Positions 1-9,579 of a stretch of 40,337 nucleotides of DNA are shown piece by piece. Under the pieces are notes generated by a model. That model saw nothing but the letters and a program-made list of their open reading frames with translations, was not told the origin of the DNA and did no database searches. A program made the translations under genes and the position numbers. Source of the DNA: Stentor roeselii (Eukaryota; Ciliophora; Heterotrichea; Heterotrichida; Stentoridae); NCBI GenBank assembly GCA_006503475.1, contig RSEH01000344.1:1-40337 (forward strand). The letters run 5' to 3'. Position 1 is the first letter of the stretch. Each line of letters opens with the position of its first letter.

Positions 1-1212
1 GGAATTTGGAATAATGCGTTCAAATTTTTTTCCACAGTAATAAACTGGCTCACGAGGACCTCCTGCATTGGAAAAGACTAAAGTTGCTTTGTTTACCAGG
101 TAAAAGACTAAATTTTTCATTATGAACTTCGGTAAAATACTTATGCCTAGTTTCACGGAATAAAAAGAAACAAATGGGTCAATTGAATTTTTCATTTGGT
201 TAAAAATTTTAGAGCACTGATAAGGAAGATCATCAGAAACTTCTGGAAATTCAGTTGTAACAACGACTAAATTATTTTCCATTTTCATAAAAGAACCATC
301 TTCAGGTTGTCCTACAAGTGAAACAGGAATATTAGCAGTGATTGTTCCCAGTTCACATCCAGCGTATTCCTGAAGACTCTGTAAAACATTTGCAGTTAAA
401 AAGTCATTAAAAGTAATCTTCTTTTCTTTACAGTATTTAAAAATTCCTTTCAACCTGATTTTATCACTCCAACAAATAGTCTTCTCTCCTGAAAGTTGAT
501 CTTTATGCAGAATATTCACGTCTTTTTTCTTCATCATGAACTTAATCAAAAAATAAACACTAGTAAGTCCTGTGACAAGTATTACAAAAATTTTCTTAAA
601 GAAACCCAACCCTTTCGGCGAATAAAGCTTTTTACAAGACCCTTCATCCGCACACCACAGAACAAAAGACGTTATTGAAAGCCCATCAGCGATTGAATGA
701 TGAAATCGGAAAACGACTGCTGAGGTTGTTTCAAAGTTCTCAAAAAGATGCAATTGGTACAAAGGTTTGTCCATATCCAGTGATTTTGACGAAATTTCTG
801 ACATAAACTTTTCTAAGTCTTCTTTGGAAACTTGTTCTGTGTGACGGATGAAGTGGTTGTCCAGGTTGAATGAAGTGTCTTGTTTCCAGTAGTACCTTCC
901 TAAAATCTTTACCACTTTTGAGGTCAGTTTTTGGTCTTTTGGTAGACCACGTGAAAAACAGGACTTGTACTCACCTATTGTTATTTTTTCTGAAAAAATA
1001 CCGATACTTGTCACTATCAACTTGTTGGTCTCGGTTTCGTAAAACATCAGAGAGTCGAATGATGACATTGGGTGCAGGCCGAAGAAATTTGGAAGGATGT
1101 TGATGAAGAAGTAAACGAGACATAAAGAAAGAAGGGATTCGAAATAGGAGAAGTAATGATAGCTGAGAATTGGAGGAATGAACCATGCTATGGTATAGAG
1201 AATGTCAAGCAT
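1..1212 (-). CDS. Wax-ester synthase / diacylglycerol acyltransferase-like protein, 3' end cut by the window edge
   Basis: An uninterrupted frame of 404 codons runs from an ATG at 1212 to the window edge with no stop, so the C-terminus is missing. The N-terminus carries one or two hydrophobic segments (about residues 5-45), suggesting an ER-membrane protein. Near residue 165 is the acyltransferase motif HHSIADG, matching the HHxxxDG active site of the WS/DGAT family, whose first His is the catalytic base. Near the end, SNAGGPREP followed by YYCGKKFERI fits the conserved SNVPGP-type block of the family's C-terminal domain. These enzymes join acyl-CoA to a fatty alcohol or diacylglycerol to make wax esters or triacylglycerol; which substrate is used cannot be read from sequence. 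A second hydrophobic segment follows the active site at about residues 195-220. Start chosen as the first ATG, immediately followed by the hydrophobic leader. Confidence 0.8.
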   Translation of the reverse strand, partial: MLDILYTIAWFIPPILSYHYFSYFESLLSLCLVYFFINILPNFFGLHPMSSFDSLMFYETETNKLIVTSIGIFSEKITIGEYKSCFSRGLPKDQKLTSKVVKILGRYYWKQDTSFNLDNHFIRHTEQVSKEDLEKFMSEISSKSLDMDKPLYQLHLFENFETTSAVVFRFHHSIADGLSITSFVLWCADEGSCKKLYSPKGLGFFKKIFVILVTGLTSVYFLIKFMMKKKDVNILHKDQLSGEKTICWSDKIRLKGIFKYCKEKKITFNDFLTANVLQSLQEYAGCELGTITANIPVSLVGQPEDGSFMKMENNLVVVTTEFPEVSDDLPYQCSKIFNQMKNSIDPFVSFYSVKLGISILPKFIMKNLVFYLVNKATLVFSNAGGPREPVYYCGKKFERIIPNS

Positions 1213-1979
1213 TTGCGATTATTTTTTGATTTTAATTTAAAAGGTAATTTACAAGAGATGTAAGAATTAGTTAGAATTTCTGAAAGTTTCAAGTTTTTTA
1301 TAGAAATTTGATCAAATATATTACTATTTTAGCACTGATGAATTGTTAGATGCTTTTTGTTTGGAAGTTATGCTTGACCAAGAAATCTTTAGTGCTAGGA
1401 AATATGTTTTCCAAAGAAATATTTATTAATAGTTAAGTTTGTGTCATTCAATAGTCCTTGTTCTTTGAGTATTAGCAGTGCTTTTGATTTGCGAAAATTT
1501 GATATGGATAGCCTATAGCTTCATGTTTCAATAATTAGAGTTATTCTATCAATTTGCTTTAAGCCTTAAAATAATCTGACATTTGTGAAAATCGATGATG
1601 TTCATGAATCTCTTCTCAATCTGAAATTTTAAAAAATCCTTATTTTCAGTGTTTTGTCATTGGTATTTTTCAATATTGTTATTAACTCTATTAGATAATT
1701 ATCCTTGCAGATTATTAAACAATAAGAAATAGCACAAAAAGATTTTCCATTTTTTAAAATCTGATATAAATCATATTTCTAAAAAATCTTAGTATTTCTA
1801 AAAGAATCAAATGAAATGCCAACAAAACCTTACAAATTATTAAATCATGAAAAACTTAATTCTGAAATAAATAAGAAAATACTTAAAAACCCATAATTTC
1901 TATTATTCCTATAAATTAACCATTTCTTCCCAATAAAACCATTCAAACATTCCAGAACCTATCTTAATTATAAATCCTG
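1213..1979. other. AT-rich intergenic region
   Basis: About 770 bp upstream of the acyltransferase gene and downstream of a decayed thioredoxin-fold gene. Very AT-rich with frequent stops in all frames. I see no ORF, tRNA or repeat here. Confidence 0.6.
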
Positions 1980-2640
1980 TTTGTGTCCATCTCCAGCCCC
2001 CCATCCAAACTGAAAAATTCTCTCGCATTATTCAAAGACCCAACTAAAGCATCCACAAAGCACTCAGCACCTTGTTCATCAGAACAAAAACAGGGGTAAA
2101 CTTCTGCTTCTTTCCTCTAACAATAACATTTCGACTTCCAAGTTTTTCTAAGAACATCTGGAAATTTCCTGCTACTGACCCACAAAATACTAACAGGATC
2201 CGACGAGAACTGTTGAACAAGGTAATTAAGAACTTCTCTCATTTTTAAATTAGGGTCAAAAGCAAGAAAACAGAACTATCGATCATTTTTTCCACAGCTT
2301 CCCTGATCTAAAGCAGCCTGGTCAAGTTCTTGATTGAAACTAACAACGACATGTTTACTTTTCTTTATCCTGACCCAGTCCTCCAGATGTCTTCTCTGCA
2401 AAGGTGCCCTGAAGTGTTCAAATCCTTTCTGAGTCACGACGATTAAACTCGGAAAACTTTCGACATTGTACTTCCTGACAAGTTCTCTTTCATTGCTTCG
2501 AACCTCGCCAAACATTGTCTAGTCCACAAAAGTCAACGCGACTTGTTTGACAACAGGCCAGGTTTCTTTATTTTCACAGAACAAGATGAGCTTGGGCTTA
2601 TCAGGTTCTGTTGCCAAGAACTGAAAAAAAGAATTTCAAG
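1980..2640 (-). pseudogene. Decayed thioredoxin-fold protein (PDI / DNAJC16-like)
   Basis: Reading leftward from 2620, one frame gives a convincing thioredoxin-fold segment (LILFCENK, then FGEVRSNERELVRKYN, then FPSLIVV), the typical second half of PDI or DNAJC16-like domains. It is broken by an in-frame TAG at about 2519-2521, between FVD and TMFGEV, and by TAG at 2276-2278. Further on, homologous-looking sequence moves to another frame (FLEKLGSRNVIVRGKKQKF, about 2105-2155), implying at least one frameshift. None of these interruptions can be removed by a 15-nt GTA...TAG intron. No start codon, J domain or CxxC active site is visible, so the 5' part is missing. I infer a truncated, inactivated copy; sequencing errors are a less likely explanation because there are several lesions. 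The exact ends are uncertain. Confidence 0.6.
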
Positions 2641-3169
2641 ATACTTGATTTAGTTTTATGATAATAATTTATATTATTGAATAGGTCATTTTATTTAAAA
2701 ATTCTATACAGGTCTAAATTATGTTGATCAATTTATAGAGTATATTATCATTTCAAATAATCCTGAACTGCTTTAAAACATTATCCTTAAATTAATTAGT
2801 AATATTTTGTTCTATTTTATTCTTGGATTAATCATAAATTCAAAATAAATATTAAACATCATGTTATTCATCATTGGCTTTATTTATACCTTTAGGTATA
2901 GAGCCATTCTTAATCTAAGGATTATATAAACCAAAAAAATATTAATAAACTATAATATCTAATCAATTGTATTCAAGCAATTCCTATTACACTAAAACTG
3001 AACATAAAACCTAAAATCGGCTAATTCTTTAAACCCACTAATCCAATACCTTAAAACCTAAAATCGGCTAATTCTTTAAACCCACTAATCCAATACCTCA
3101 CCTAAAAATCTCCTAAATTAAAACCCCAACTAAAAACATTAATATTTCTATTTAAAACCTAGATAACCT
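2641..3169. other. AT-rich intergenic region
   Basis: About 530 bp between the decayed thioredoxin-fold gene and the WDR90-like gene. It holds no plausible ORF. Its only clear structure is a 47-bp perfect tandem duplication at 3005-3098, listed separately. Confidence 0.6.
3005..3098. repeat. Perfect 47-bp tandem duplication
   Basis: The 47-bp unit at 3005-3051 is repeated without a mismatch at 3052-3098. It lies in the 3' flank of the WDR90-like gene, about 70 bp beyond its stop codon. It is non-coding and perfect, so it is probably a recent slippage or repair duplication. Confidence 0.9.
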
Positions 3170-6052
3170 CTAATTAAGTCCATAAGGAGTTGCAGAGTTG
3201 CTGGTATCCCCATTAAACTTCCACACAAAAATGCCATCAGGTCCAGCAGCACAAGAAATAAGATAATTCCTATCCAGACTGAACCTCAAATGCTGTATCT
3301 GATAAGAATGCCCAATAAACCCTTGAGACCTGAGACTATTCTGCCTAGCTCCATATTCCCAAAGTTTAATCAATTTATCCGACCCACCAGTGACTAAATA
3401 CTTGCTATTCTGAGAAACAGCAAAATCACTGATTTCAGCAGAAGGATGACATCCACTAAACTCTTTAATAAAAATAGCTTCAAATCCATTAAGTCCATAA
3501 AACTTCACCTTATAATCCTGACCATAACTGACAACAAGTAAATCCTGCCCATTAGGAGCGAAAATCATTTTCTGTATCACAAACCCAGCAGTATTTATTC
3601 TGAACTTCTGCGAAAAAGTCTGAACTTCCCAAATAAAAATAATTGAATTGTAAGTCCCTAAAACCGCGAATTGTTTCGAGTCAAAAGAAAAACAAACATC
3701 AACTTTTTCCCCCAGGACCTCAACAGGGATAGTCTTAACCGGCTGGTACTTCCTAAGCGAGTCATAAAGACAAACGACTCCATCTTCACTGGCACTAAGC
3801 AGGAACTTCCCATCAAGTGAATGAACACATTTGACGATTTTCGTTTCATGTTGCAAGAACTCATCTTTCATCGACGTTGTTTCCACTTCAAAGATCCGAA
3901 GACTGCCAGATTCGAATCCACAAGCAAAGAGATTTTGAAGTGGGTGAAAAGAAACAGTAAGAGGAAGGTCTTGAGGAGAAAAGAACTCGAATTGTTCTTC
4001 AAAGTGCTCAGGACTCCAAATTCGTAAAGTTTTGTCTTCAGAGGCTGTGAGCAGCATGCCTGAGGCAGGGTGGATGTCGACTGCGAGGACTGGGGCAGTG
4101 TGAGAGCGAAGCAAGGTGCGGTAGGCGTTGGTCGAGATGTCAAGTGACCCGATGGTGCAGTTGGAAGTTCCACAGACGATGTTGTACCTGTCCATGCTGA
4201 TATCAACGGAAACCACAGGCCCTTCATGTCGCGCTTCTAAGAGATACTCAGAGAAATCTAAAGGCCAAACCCGGAGAAAACAATCATCTGAACCTGTCAC
4301 ACAGTAACCTTCTGCAACCATTATCGAGTTAATCGCAGAATCATGTAACTGAAGTACTCCTTCTAACTCAGTCGATTCATAGTTTATCTGAAATAACATC
4401 CCCTGATTAGAAACCACAAAAATCCTCTTCAAATACGCATCAACTTCTAAACTTTTACTAGTCGATGTGAAAATATCGTAGTCCAGGTCAAGAAACTCAG
4501 AAGCTCTTGCATGATGACTTAAAACAACAGCTTTTCCTGATAAATGGTCTCGATTTATCCTCCAGGACCTGATACTTTCCTTTCCACAGCTCATAAGTCG
4601 CTCACTGTCAATCGGTGAGAATTTTATTGTGTTTATGTGAAAGTTGCTTACTTGCTTCGCTTTGATCTCTGCTGGTTTGCCTTGAGTGATGCCAGTGATG
4701 TCCCAGACGATTATCGTTTCTCGAGCTTTTGTGTCTGTCCCCGCGGTCACCACGTGTTTACAGTCGTGGCTCACGTCGACTGCCTTCAAAGTGCTCAGCT
4801 TGCCGAAGGCGATGAACGTCGGGGCTCGCATTGTTTTTATCTCCCAGACGAGGGTCAGGGCTGGAGAGGCCTGGCCTGAGACGATCAAGGAACCGTTGAG
4901 GCTTAAAGAGTTGATGGGAGCTGTGTGGCCAAATAAAAAATGCTGCTTTCTTGAAACTGGGTTCATTAATACCAATGTGCAACCTGAAGGGTACACGATG
5001 AACTTGGAGGAGGATTGAGTGAAGTCTCGTGGGTAGCAAGTGAAAACGCTTTGTTGTTTCGTCCATTTTACTGTTCTTGAATTGTTACCTGAGTACCCGA
5101 TCACGTGGTTTAAACTCATCAGAGGGTCTGGAAGCATCAGATCTCCGGGTTTTGAAGATTTTTCGGGTTTTTCTTTTATTTCTGGCTTTTCTGGGATCTT
5201 TGGAGATGGTGTTGGACGAGATATGCTTTGGGGCTTTTGATCGATTTTTAGGAGATTTGAGGATTGGTTCTCTGGTTTTGTGGATTCTTTGGTTGGATCG
5301 GATGATGGAGGCTTGAGTTTTGGGGAAGATTCGGGTTTTATTTGGTTTGGAGTTTGGTCTTCTTCTTCGATTAGGGGCTGTGGATGAATCTTTTCGATTA
5401 CTGCGGTTTTTGGTCTGACAAGCCCGGCATCAATGACAGTCCAATCATAAACATCAAGCCAATTCTGTTCTCTAGCAAGTTTAAAGCTCATCTCTTTCGG
5501 TAGATTTCCAGAATGATACATAATATCCGATGTATAAACGCCTTTAACAAACAACGTGGAGCAAATAGTCAAAGACCTCATGGTATGCGCAGTGATATGA
5601 CTTCCCACAAACTTCTGCAAAAGATTTCTAACATCAAGAACAACAACAGTCCACTTATTTCCCAAATGGCAAGAAAGTTGAAGTCCACTATTGGTAAGTT
5701 TTGTTTCTTTATAAATATTGCTGAGAGTTATCCTTAAAGGCTCATCAAGACGAGTTTTTGAATTCGAGATGCTGTATTCGAGGTGAATCGAAAAAAGCTT
5801 CTCAGGGACTTCCAGAAGTTGAAGGTAAACATATTGTCCTGTCAGTCCTAAAGTTTTTAATTGAGACTTCGCTCGCGGGATTTGAATGTAATTCGCCGCT
5901 GAAACTGCACCGGCTAAGCGGAAAACTCGTTTTCCTGTCACTCGGTCTAGGCACTCGTTCACGTCGCCTTCTTTTTGACCTACTCGCCACTCGTTTAGGT
6001 TTACTAGTTTGAAGATATCGACAAATGGGTGTTGCCACAGTTCTGCTTTCAT
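3170..6052 (-). CDS. WDR90: WDR90/POC16-like protein: CFAP20-type N-terminal domain plus WD40 propellers
   Basis: A single 960-codon frame. Residues 1 to about 190 form a CFAP20/DUF667-like domain: WQHPFVDIFK at the start, then VSAANYIQIP and LGLTGQYVYLQ, matching the start of WDR90/POC16. A Pro/Lys/Ser-rich linker covers about 215-330. Residues 345-955 contain many WD40 repeats (for example SEDKTLRIWSP, GSDDCFLRVWPL, GGSDKLIKLWEY, with GH and WD-type ends), probably two propellers. In other organisms WDR90/POC16 localises to the inner wall of centrioles and binds microtubules through its CFAP20-like domain; a basal-body role here is inference. At 960 residues it is much shorter than vertebrate WDR90 (about 1750), so later propellers are absent. 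The start at 6052 is supported because family homology begins within the first five residues. Confidence 0.85.
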   Translation of the reverse strand: MKAELWQHPFVDIFKLVNLNEWRVGQKEGDVNECLDRVTGKRVFRLAGAVSAANYIQIPRAKSQLKTLGLTGQYVYLQLLEVPEKLFSIHLEYSISNSKTRLDEPLRITLSNIYKETKLTNSGLQLSCHLGNKWTVVVLDVRNLLQKFVGSHITAHTMRSLTICSTLFVKGVYTSDIMYHSGNLPKEMSFKLAREQNWLDVYDWTVIDAGLVRPKTAVIEKIHPQPLIEEEDQTPNQIKPESSPKLKPPSSDPTKESTKPENQSSNLLKIDQKPQSISRPTPSPKIPEKPEIKEKPEKSSKPGDLMLPDPLMSLNHVIGYSGNNSRTVKWTKQQSVFTCYPRDFTQSSSKFIVYPSGCTLVLMNPVSRKQHFLFGHTAPINSLSLNGSLIVSGQASPALTLVWEIKTMRAPTFIAFGKLSTLKAVDVSHDCKHVVTAGTDTKARETIIVWDITGITQGKPAEIKAKQVSNFHINTIKFSPIDSERLMSCGKESIRSWRINRDHLSGKAVVLSHHARASEFLDLDYDIFTSTSKSLEVDAYLKRIFVVSNQGMLFQINYESTELEGVLQLHDSAINSIMVAEGYCVTGSDDCFLRVWPLDFSEYLLEARHEGPVVSVDISMDRYNIVCGTSNCTIGSLDISTNAYRTLLRSHTAPVLAVDIHPASGMLLTASEDKTLRIWSPEHFEEQFEFFSPQDLPLTVSFHPLQNLFACGFESGSLRIFEVETTSMKDEFLQHETKIVKCVHSLDGKFLLSASEDGVVCLYDSLRKYQPVKTIPVEVLGEKVDVCFSFDSKQFAVLGTYNSIIFIWEVQTFSQKFRINTAGFVIQKMIFAPNGQDLLVVSYGQDYKVKFYGLNGFEAIFIKEFSGCHPSAEISDFAVSQNSKYLVTGGSDKLIKLWEYGARQNSLRSQGFIGHSYQIQHLRFSLDRNYLISCAAGPDGIFVWKFNGDTSNSATPYGLN

Positions 6053-6403
6053 TTATTATATTTCAGATGAGGGTTTTTTTTTTAAGGTTGGAAGGATTTT
6101 CAGGGGTTTAGAGGAAGTTTAGAATGGAGGTTGAGGTTTGGATTTTTTGGATTGTTGAGAATTTAGAGGTTTGAAATTGTTTTAAAGGATTTTAGTGGGA
6201 TTATTTTGGAAGGACTGGGAAGAGGAACCTTAGGTTTTTAGTTATAAATGAGATTTTTCTTGCAATTTGAAATGATTAAGCAGAGAAACTATGAAAAAAC
6301 TACGAAAATCATTATTATTCCTCTTATATAAACTTGTTTTCAATGCTTTATATTTAAAACTGTATCCCACAATAAAAACCGAATTAAGTAATTAAAATAT
6401 AAG
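6053..6403. other. Intergenic region, strongly G/T-skewed on the plus strand
   Basis: About 350 bp between two minus-strand genes. The part next to the WDR90-like start codon (6060-6240) is unusually rich in G and T and poor in C on the plus strand, i.e. A/C-rich in the direction of transcription; 6250-6400 is plain AT-rich. No ORF or motif was recognised. Confidence 0.5.
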
Positions 6404-8347
6404 TTAAGGAGAGTTCTTAATTTTCGCAATATAACCTAAAATCTCATTATCCAGGTCTTCCTGCATGTTCAATATTTTGGCATAATCGTCTTCATCAACA
6501 ATTGCATGTATTTCATGATGGTCAATAACTCGCTCCTGAAGGTCCATAGAAGAAACAGAAGAAAATTCATTTTCACTGCAGGCGAATCCTAAAAACTGGT
6601 CTTCATTGTCTTGTTCTTCAAACTCTTCGATATGAGAATCTCCTTCAAGAGAATCTTCGAATTTTAAGCTCACTGGCTTTATCTGCAAGTCGATGTTGAG
6701 GACTTTTGAAAAGACTGACTTTTCTGTTGAGATTACCTTGTCGAACTCAGTGTCGTTTAAAAGTAGTTCTGATAAAGTTTTGTGTTTTAAGTGCTTTTGG
6801 ATGGATTTGTTTGAGAATTTTGTTAGACTTGGAATCTTGTAGATTTTTCCGCAGGATTTTAGAAGAGTCCAGATCATTAGAACGAGATATGGACTTTTTG
6901 TAAGGTCCTCTTCCAAAATCGACCTGATTTTAATAATAAGAGAAAATATTACAGGAACATGCGAAACTGACCCTTGATTAATAACATCTAATATGAGTTT
7001 CAAAGCAATTTTGCAAACCTTATTATTAAGCTGTTCATTTTTCAGCACATGTATAATCATCGAAAATAAAGGATACACCTCAAGTTTGGTAAAAGCCAAA
7101 TTTTTCGCAAGCCTTTCCACCAAAAACGCAAGATTCTACTTAAACCTTACCTTAAACACGAATTCCGAGTAATTTTCCTTAACATCCGCAATACATTCAA
7201 ACACAACCTCAACAACACTCTGCACAAAAAGTGTCTGAGTCTTTTTTTTCTTCATTTCAAAAGTTATTCTCGTATTACATTCCCCAAGAGCATTGAAAAA
7301 CTGATTCTTTTTCTCAGTTCCAATTAAAATATCCCGATAAAGCCTAAAAAAGCTTAAAACATCAACTTTTTGGCTCCAAAGTCTTAAAACCTGTTGCGCG
7401 ACTTGTCCATCAGCAAGATCCAATTTTTTAATGAATTTTTTGAACTTATCTGAAAAGTTGATAGTGTTGACACTCTCCTGATTTTCCAAGACAACAATGA
7501 GACATTCACCGATATTGACAGGATTCGTTGTTTTATTGCTTAAAGCGTAGTCAGTCATCAGTCTTATTATCACAGAGCCCTGGTCGTCTAGTTTGAATGT
7601 CACTGACTTAAAAATCTGAATCGCTCCTCTTCCCCAGGCTTCTTTTTTGTGAAGGAAATTTAAAAGAAATTTGAAGAACTCGTCGCGAATCATACCGAAT
7701 TCGAAGAGTTCTTTGCAGAAGGTTTTTAAGAGATGGACTTCGTCTTCGAATTCTCCTGATTCGATTATTCTTTCTAGGATTAGACTTGTTAGTTTTTTCC
7801 AATCGAAGGCGTTGTTTTCGGCTATTTTTGTGTGGATTGGGACTAGCAGGCTTTGGAGAAGGTTGATTTCTAAATTTGTTAGGTTTTTAGGCTCGGTTAG
7901 GTAGCGGAGAATTTCATTTAATATGTCTTCTAGGGTGTTCGCCTCGTCATCTGGGTACAAAGAAGTAGTAGTTTTAAGAGTTTCATAAACTTCAGTCTTA
8001 ACATTAGAAAAATAAGGAAGTTTAAGTATTTTCAATATGCACATATAAGTCACATGTAAAAATTCCTTAAGTACCTCACTCATGGACTTGAGTGCCAACA
8101 AGATAATAGTGCAAGTCCTTTCCGAGTCAGCAGCCAACCGACTGACCATGATTTTAAACTCATCCACACACTGAGGAATTTGCGAGCGTCGGTCTTTGAG
8201 GTACTCACAAAGCTTGAGTCCCTTGTTCCTGCAGTAAGACTCAGTGATCATCATAGGGGCCTGACTGAAAACATTCTCAATTCGTTCCTTGAGTGTCTGC
8301 TGTTTACGGAAAGGTCTACAGCAAAGTCTTCCACACTGAGAACCCAT
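6404..8347 (-). CDS. EFR3-like plasma-membrane scaffold protein (two exons)
   Basis: Exon 1 is 8347-7151 and exon 2 is 7135-6404; the 15-nt intron 7136-7150 removes an in-frame TAG and joins FVFK to NLAFLVERLA, giving 642 residues ending at TAA. The N-terminus MGSQCGRLCC has Gly2 and a cluster of cysteines, suggesting lipid modification (myristoyl and/or palmitoyl). It is followed by KERIENVF and a long series of alpha-helical, ARM/HEAT-like segments, and the tail is acidic (about residues 555-600). This layout resembles EFR3, the palmitoylated anchor that recruits the type III PI4-kinase complex (TTC7/FAM126) to the plasma membrane. The match rests on the N-terminal Cys pattern and helical organisation, so the name is tentative. 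It is divergently arranged with the next gene, only 20 bp between start codons. Confidence 0.6.
7136..7150 (-). other. 15-nt spliceosomal intron in the EFR3-like gene
   Basis: Reads GTAAGGTTTAAGTAG on the minus strand: GTA start, TAG end, A at position 10. It lies in phase 0 after AAG. Removing it deletes an in-frame stop and joins two frames of 399 and 243 codons. Confidence 0.93.
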
Positions 8348-8367
8348 AATTATAACTTATTAATTAC
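8348..8367. promoter_or_regulatory. 20-bp gap between two divergent start codons
   Basis: Only 20 bp separate the ATG of the EFR3-like gene (minus) from the ATG of the following plus-strand gene. The gap is almost pure A/T (18 of 20). Both transcription start sites must lie within it or inside the opposing coding region, so the promoters are shared or overlap the genes. No TATA-like or other motif can be assigned. Confidence 0.5.
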
Positions 8368-9018
8368 ATGGCGAGTCAAAGGTTCCACGAGAAATTCAAA
8401 GAAAAAATAAAAATCGTTTCTAGTTATGCTGACATCGGTTTTAACCCTGAAAACGCCGTGAAAAAAATAAATTATTCACAAATTCATGAATCTGGGTCGG
8501 TTTTGTTGAAAACTGCTGGAAACTCAGTGATTGGATCAGATTCTCCCTTGACCTACGCGAGTAAAACCAGTGGGTTGATTGGAAGGTCATCTTTTAAATC
8601 TCATTCAGAATTACTTGCGTCAAGGAAAAGTTCCACGAAAAGGTCTCAGGTTGTTGCGAATAAAATTCTGTTGAATGATGTTAAAATTGATAAGAATGTT
8701 AATAAAAGTTACTCTAATGTTGAGTATAAACCTTATACGCTTAAAGATTATCAGTCCATCAGGCAGGAAAGGTATTTTCGACTTGGAGGACTTGGACCTT
8801 CTAATGTCGGGTCTGAAGATTGGAATAAAAAAAAAAGAATGATTGATAAGAGGATGAAATATGGAAAAGATGTTTATTTCATTAATGCTGTTAAATTACC
8901 GATGTTTCCTTCGGCTTCGCCTATTAGGTTTAAACAGAGAGATTCTAGGACTAAGGCTTGGGAGTATGCTGCAAATATTTTAAAACCTTTTAATCTGCAG
9001 AAGAGGAAGGATAATTGA
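8368..9018 (+). CDS. Basic protein of unknown function, 216 residues
   Basis: A complete frame from ATG at 8368 to TGA at 9016-9018. I do not recognise the family. Residues 1-120 are Ser/Lys-rich and probably largely disordered. The C-terminal half is denser and looks like a conserved core: YTLKDYQSI, then RYFRLGGLGPSNVGSEDW followed by a strongly basic helix (KKKRMIDKRMKYGKD), then FPSASPIRFKQRDSRTKAWEYA. The glycine-rich GGLGP turn followed by a charged helix recalls microtubule- or axoneme-associated small proteins of ciliates, but this is only an impression. No signal peptide or membrane segment. It shares a 20-bp divergent promoter region with the EFR3-like gene. The first ATG is used; no other start fits better. 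Confidence 0.75.
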   Translation: MASQRFHEKFKEKIKIVSSYADIGFNPENAVKKINYSQIHESGSVLLKTAGNSVIGSDSPLTYASKTSGLIGRSSFKSHSELLASRKSSTKRSQVVANKILLNDVKIDKNVNKSYSNVEYKPYTLKDYQSIRQERYFRLGGLGPSNVGSEDWNKKKRMIDKRMKYGKDVYFINAVKLPMFPSASPIRFKQRDSRTKAWEYAANILKPFNLQKRKDN

Positions 9019-9349
9019 TCAGAAATTAAGTAATGAATAAAAAATTTTCAGTTTTTCTTTAAGCTGCGATGAGTAGTTTATCATTAGAAATATCGAGATT
9101 ATAAGTTTTAGGGATTTTTATGATCTAGTTATCAGTCAATATTTCATTTCATTACTTTTACACATAACCCACCTAGTTATAAAGAGAATCTCTAAATTTC
9201 CTAATACTAAAACTCTAAAAATCCTCCACAAATATAATTATTTATCAAAGTCCTTAAATCCCCCTGATTCCATAAAATTTTTCACAACAAACCCAAAAAC
9301 AAACAAATTACCCCAAAATTATTCCCCAATCAAAAAAAACCCATCAAAA
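9019..9349. other. Intergenic region
   Basis: About 330 bp between two plus-strand genes. It shifts from T/G-rich just after the upstream stop codon to strongly A/C-rich (9180-9349) ahead of the ribosomal protein gene. No ORF or RNA gene was recognised. Confidence 0.5.
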
Positions 9350-9576
9350 ATGCTTAAATTCCTCCAAAACCTTATAATCCTCATCACTTCCGCCTGGTCA
9401 AAAGTGCATATTCAAGGCATCTCTAAAAATCCCCAGGGTGAAAATCCCCAATCTTCCATTCTAAAAAAGCTTTATCCACGTTAAAACCCTTTCCACCCGA
9501 TTTGACTTCGTCTTTTCCAGTTAAAATGCCGAAGAATAAGGCTCCGCAAAGGGAAGGCGTGAAATATGGTCTATAA
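9350..9576 (+). CDS. Possible small ORF(s) upstream of the S3a gene, joined by a -1 slippery site
   Basis: An ATG at 9350 opens a 44-codon frame ending at TAA 9482-9484, with a hydrophobic start (LQNLIILITSAW). Near its end is CTA AAA AAG, a zero-frame A_AAA_AAG heptamer, the classical -1 slippery sequence. The -1 frame continues without a stop for 37 more codons to TAA at 9574-9576, three bases before the ATG of the ribosomal protein gene. The last part also forms an independent 16-codon upstream ORF (ATG 9526) encoding a basic peptide beginning MPKNKAPQREG. This could be a small gene with a homopolymer indel, a frameshifted ORF, a regulatory upstream ORF, or chance in a C-rich stretch. I have no family match. 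Confidence 0.22.
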
Positions 9577-9579
9577 TAA

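Noticed and set aside
971-1186. Minus-strand 71-codon frame with its own ATG
   Set aside because: It overlaps the acyltransferase gene in another frame; the acyltransferase frame carries the HHxxxDG motif and runs to the window edge, so this is a shadow.
2516-2525. Rescuing the thioredoxin-fold gene by a tiny intron ending at the in-frame TAG
   Set aside because: Counting back 15 or 16 nt from the TAG does not give a GT start, and further stops and a frameshift remain.
3895-3925. T-loop-like sequence (ATTCGAATCC) that might mark a tRNA
   Set aside because: It lies inside the WDR90-like coding frame and no acceptor, D or anticodon stems pair around it.
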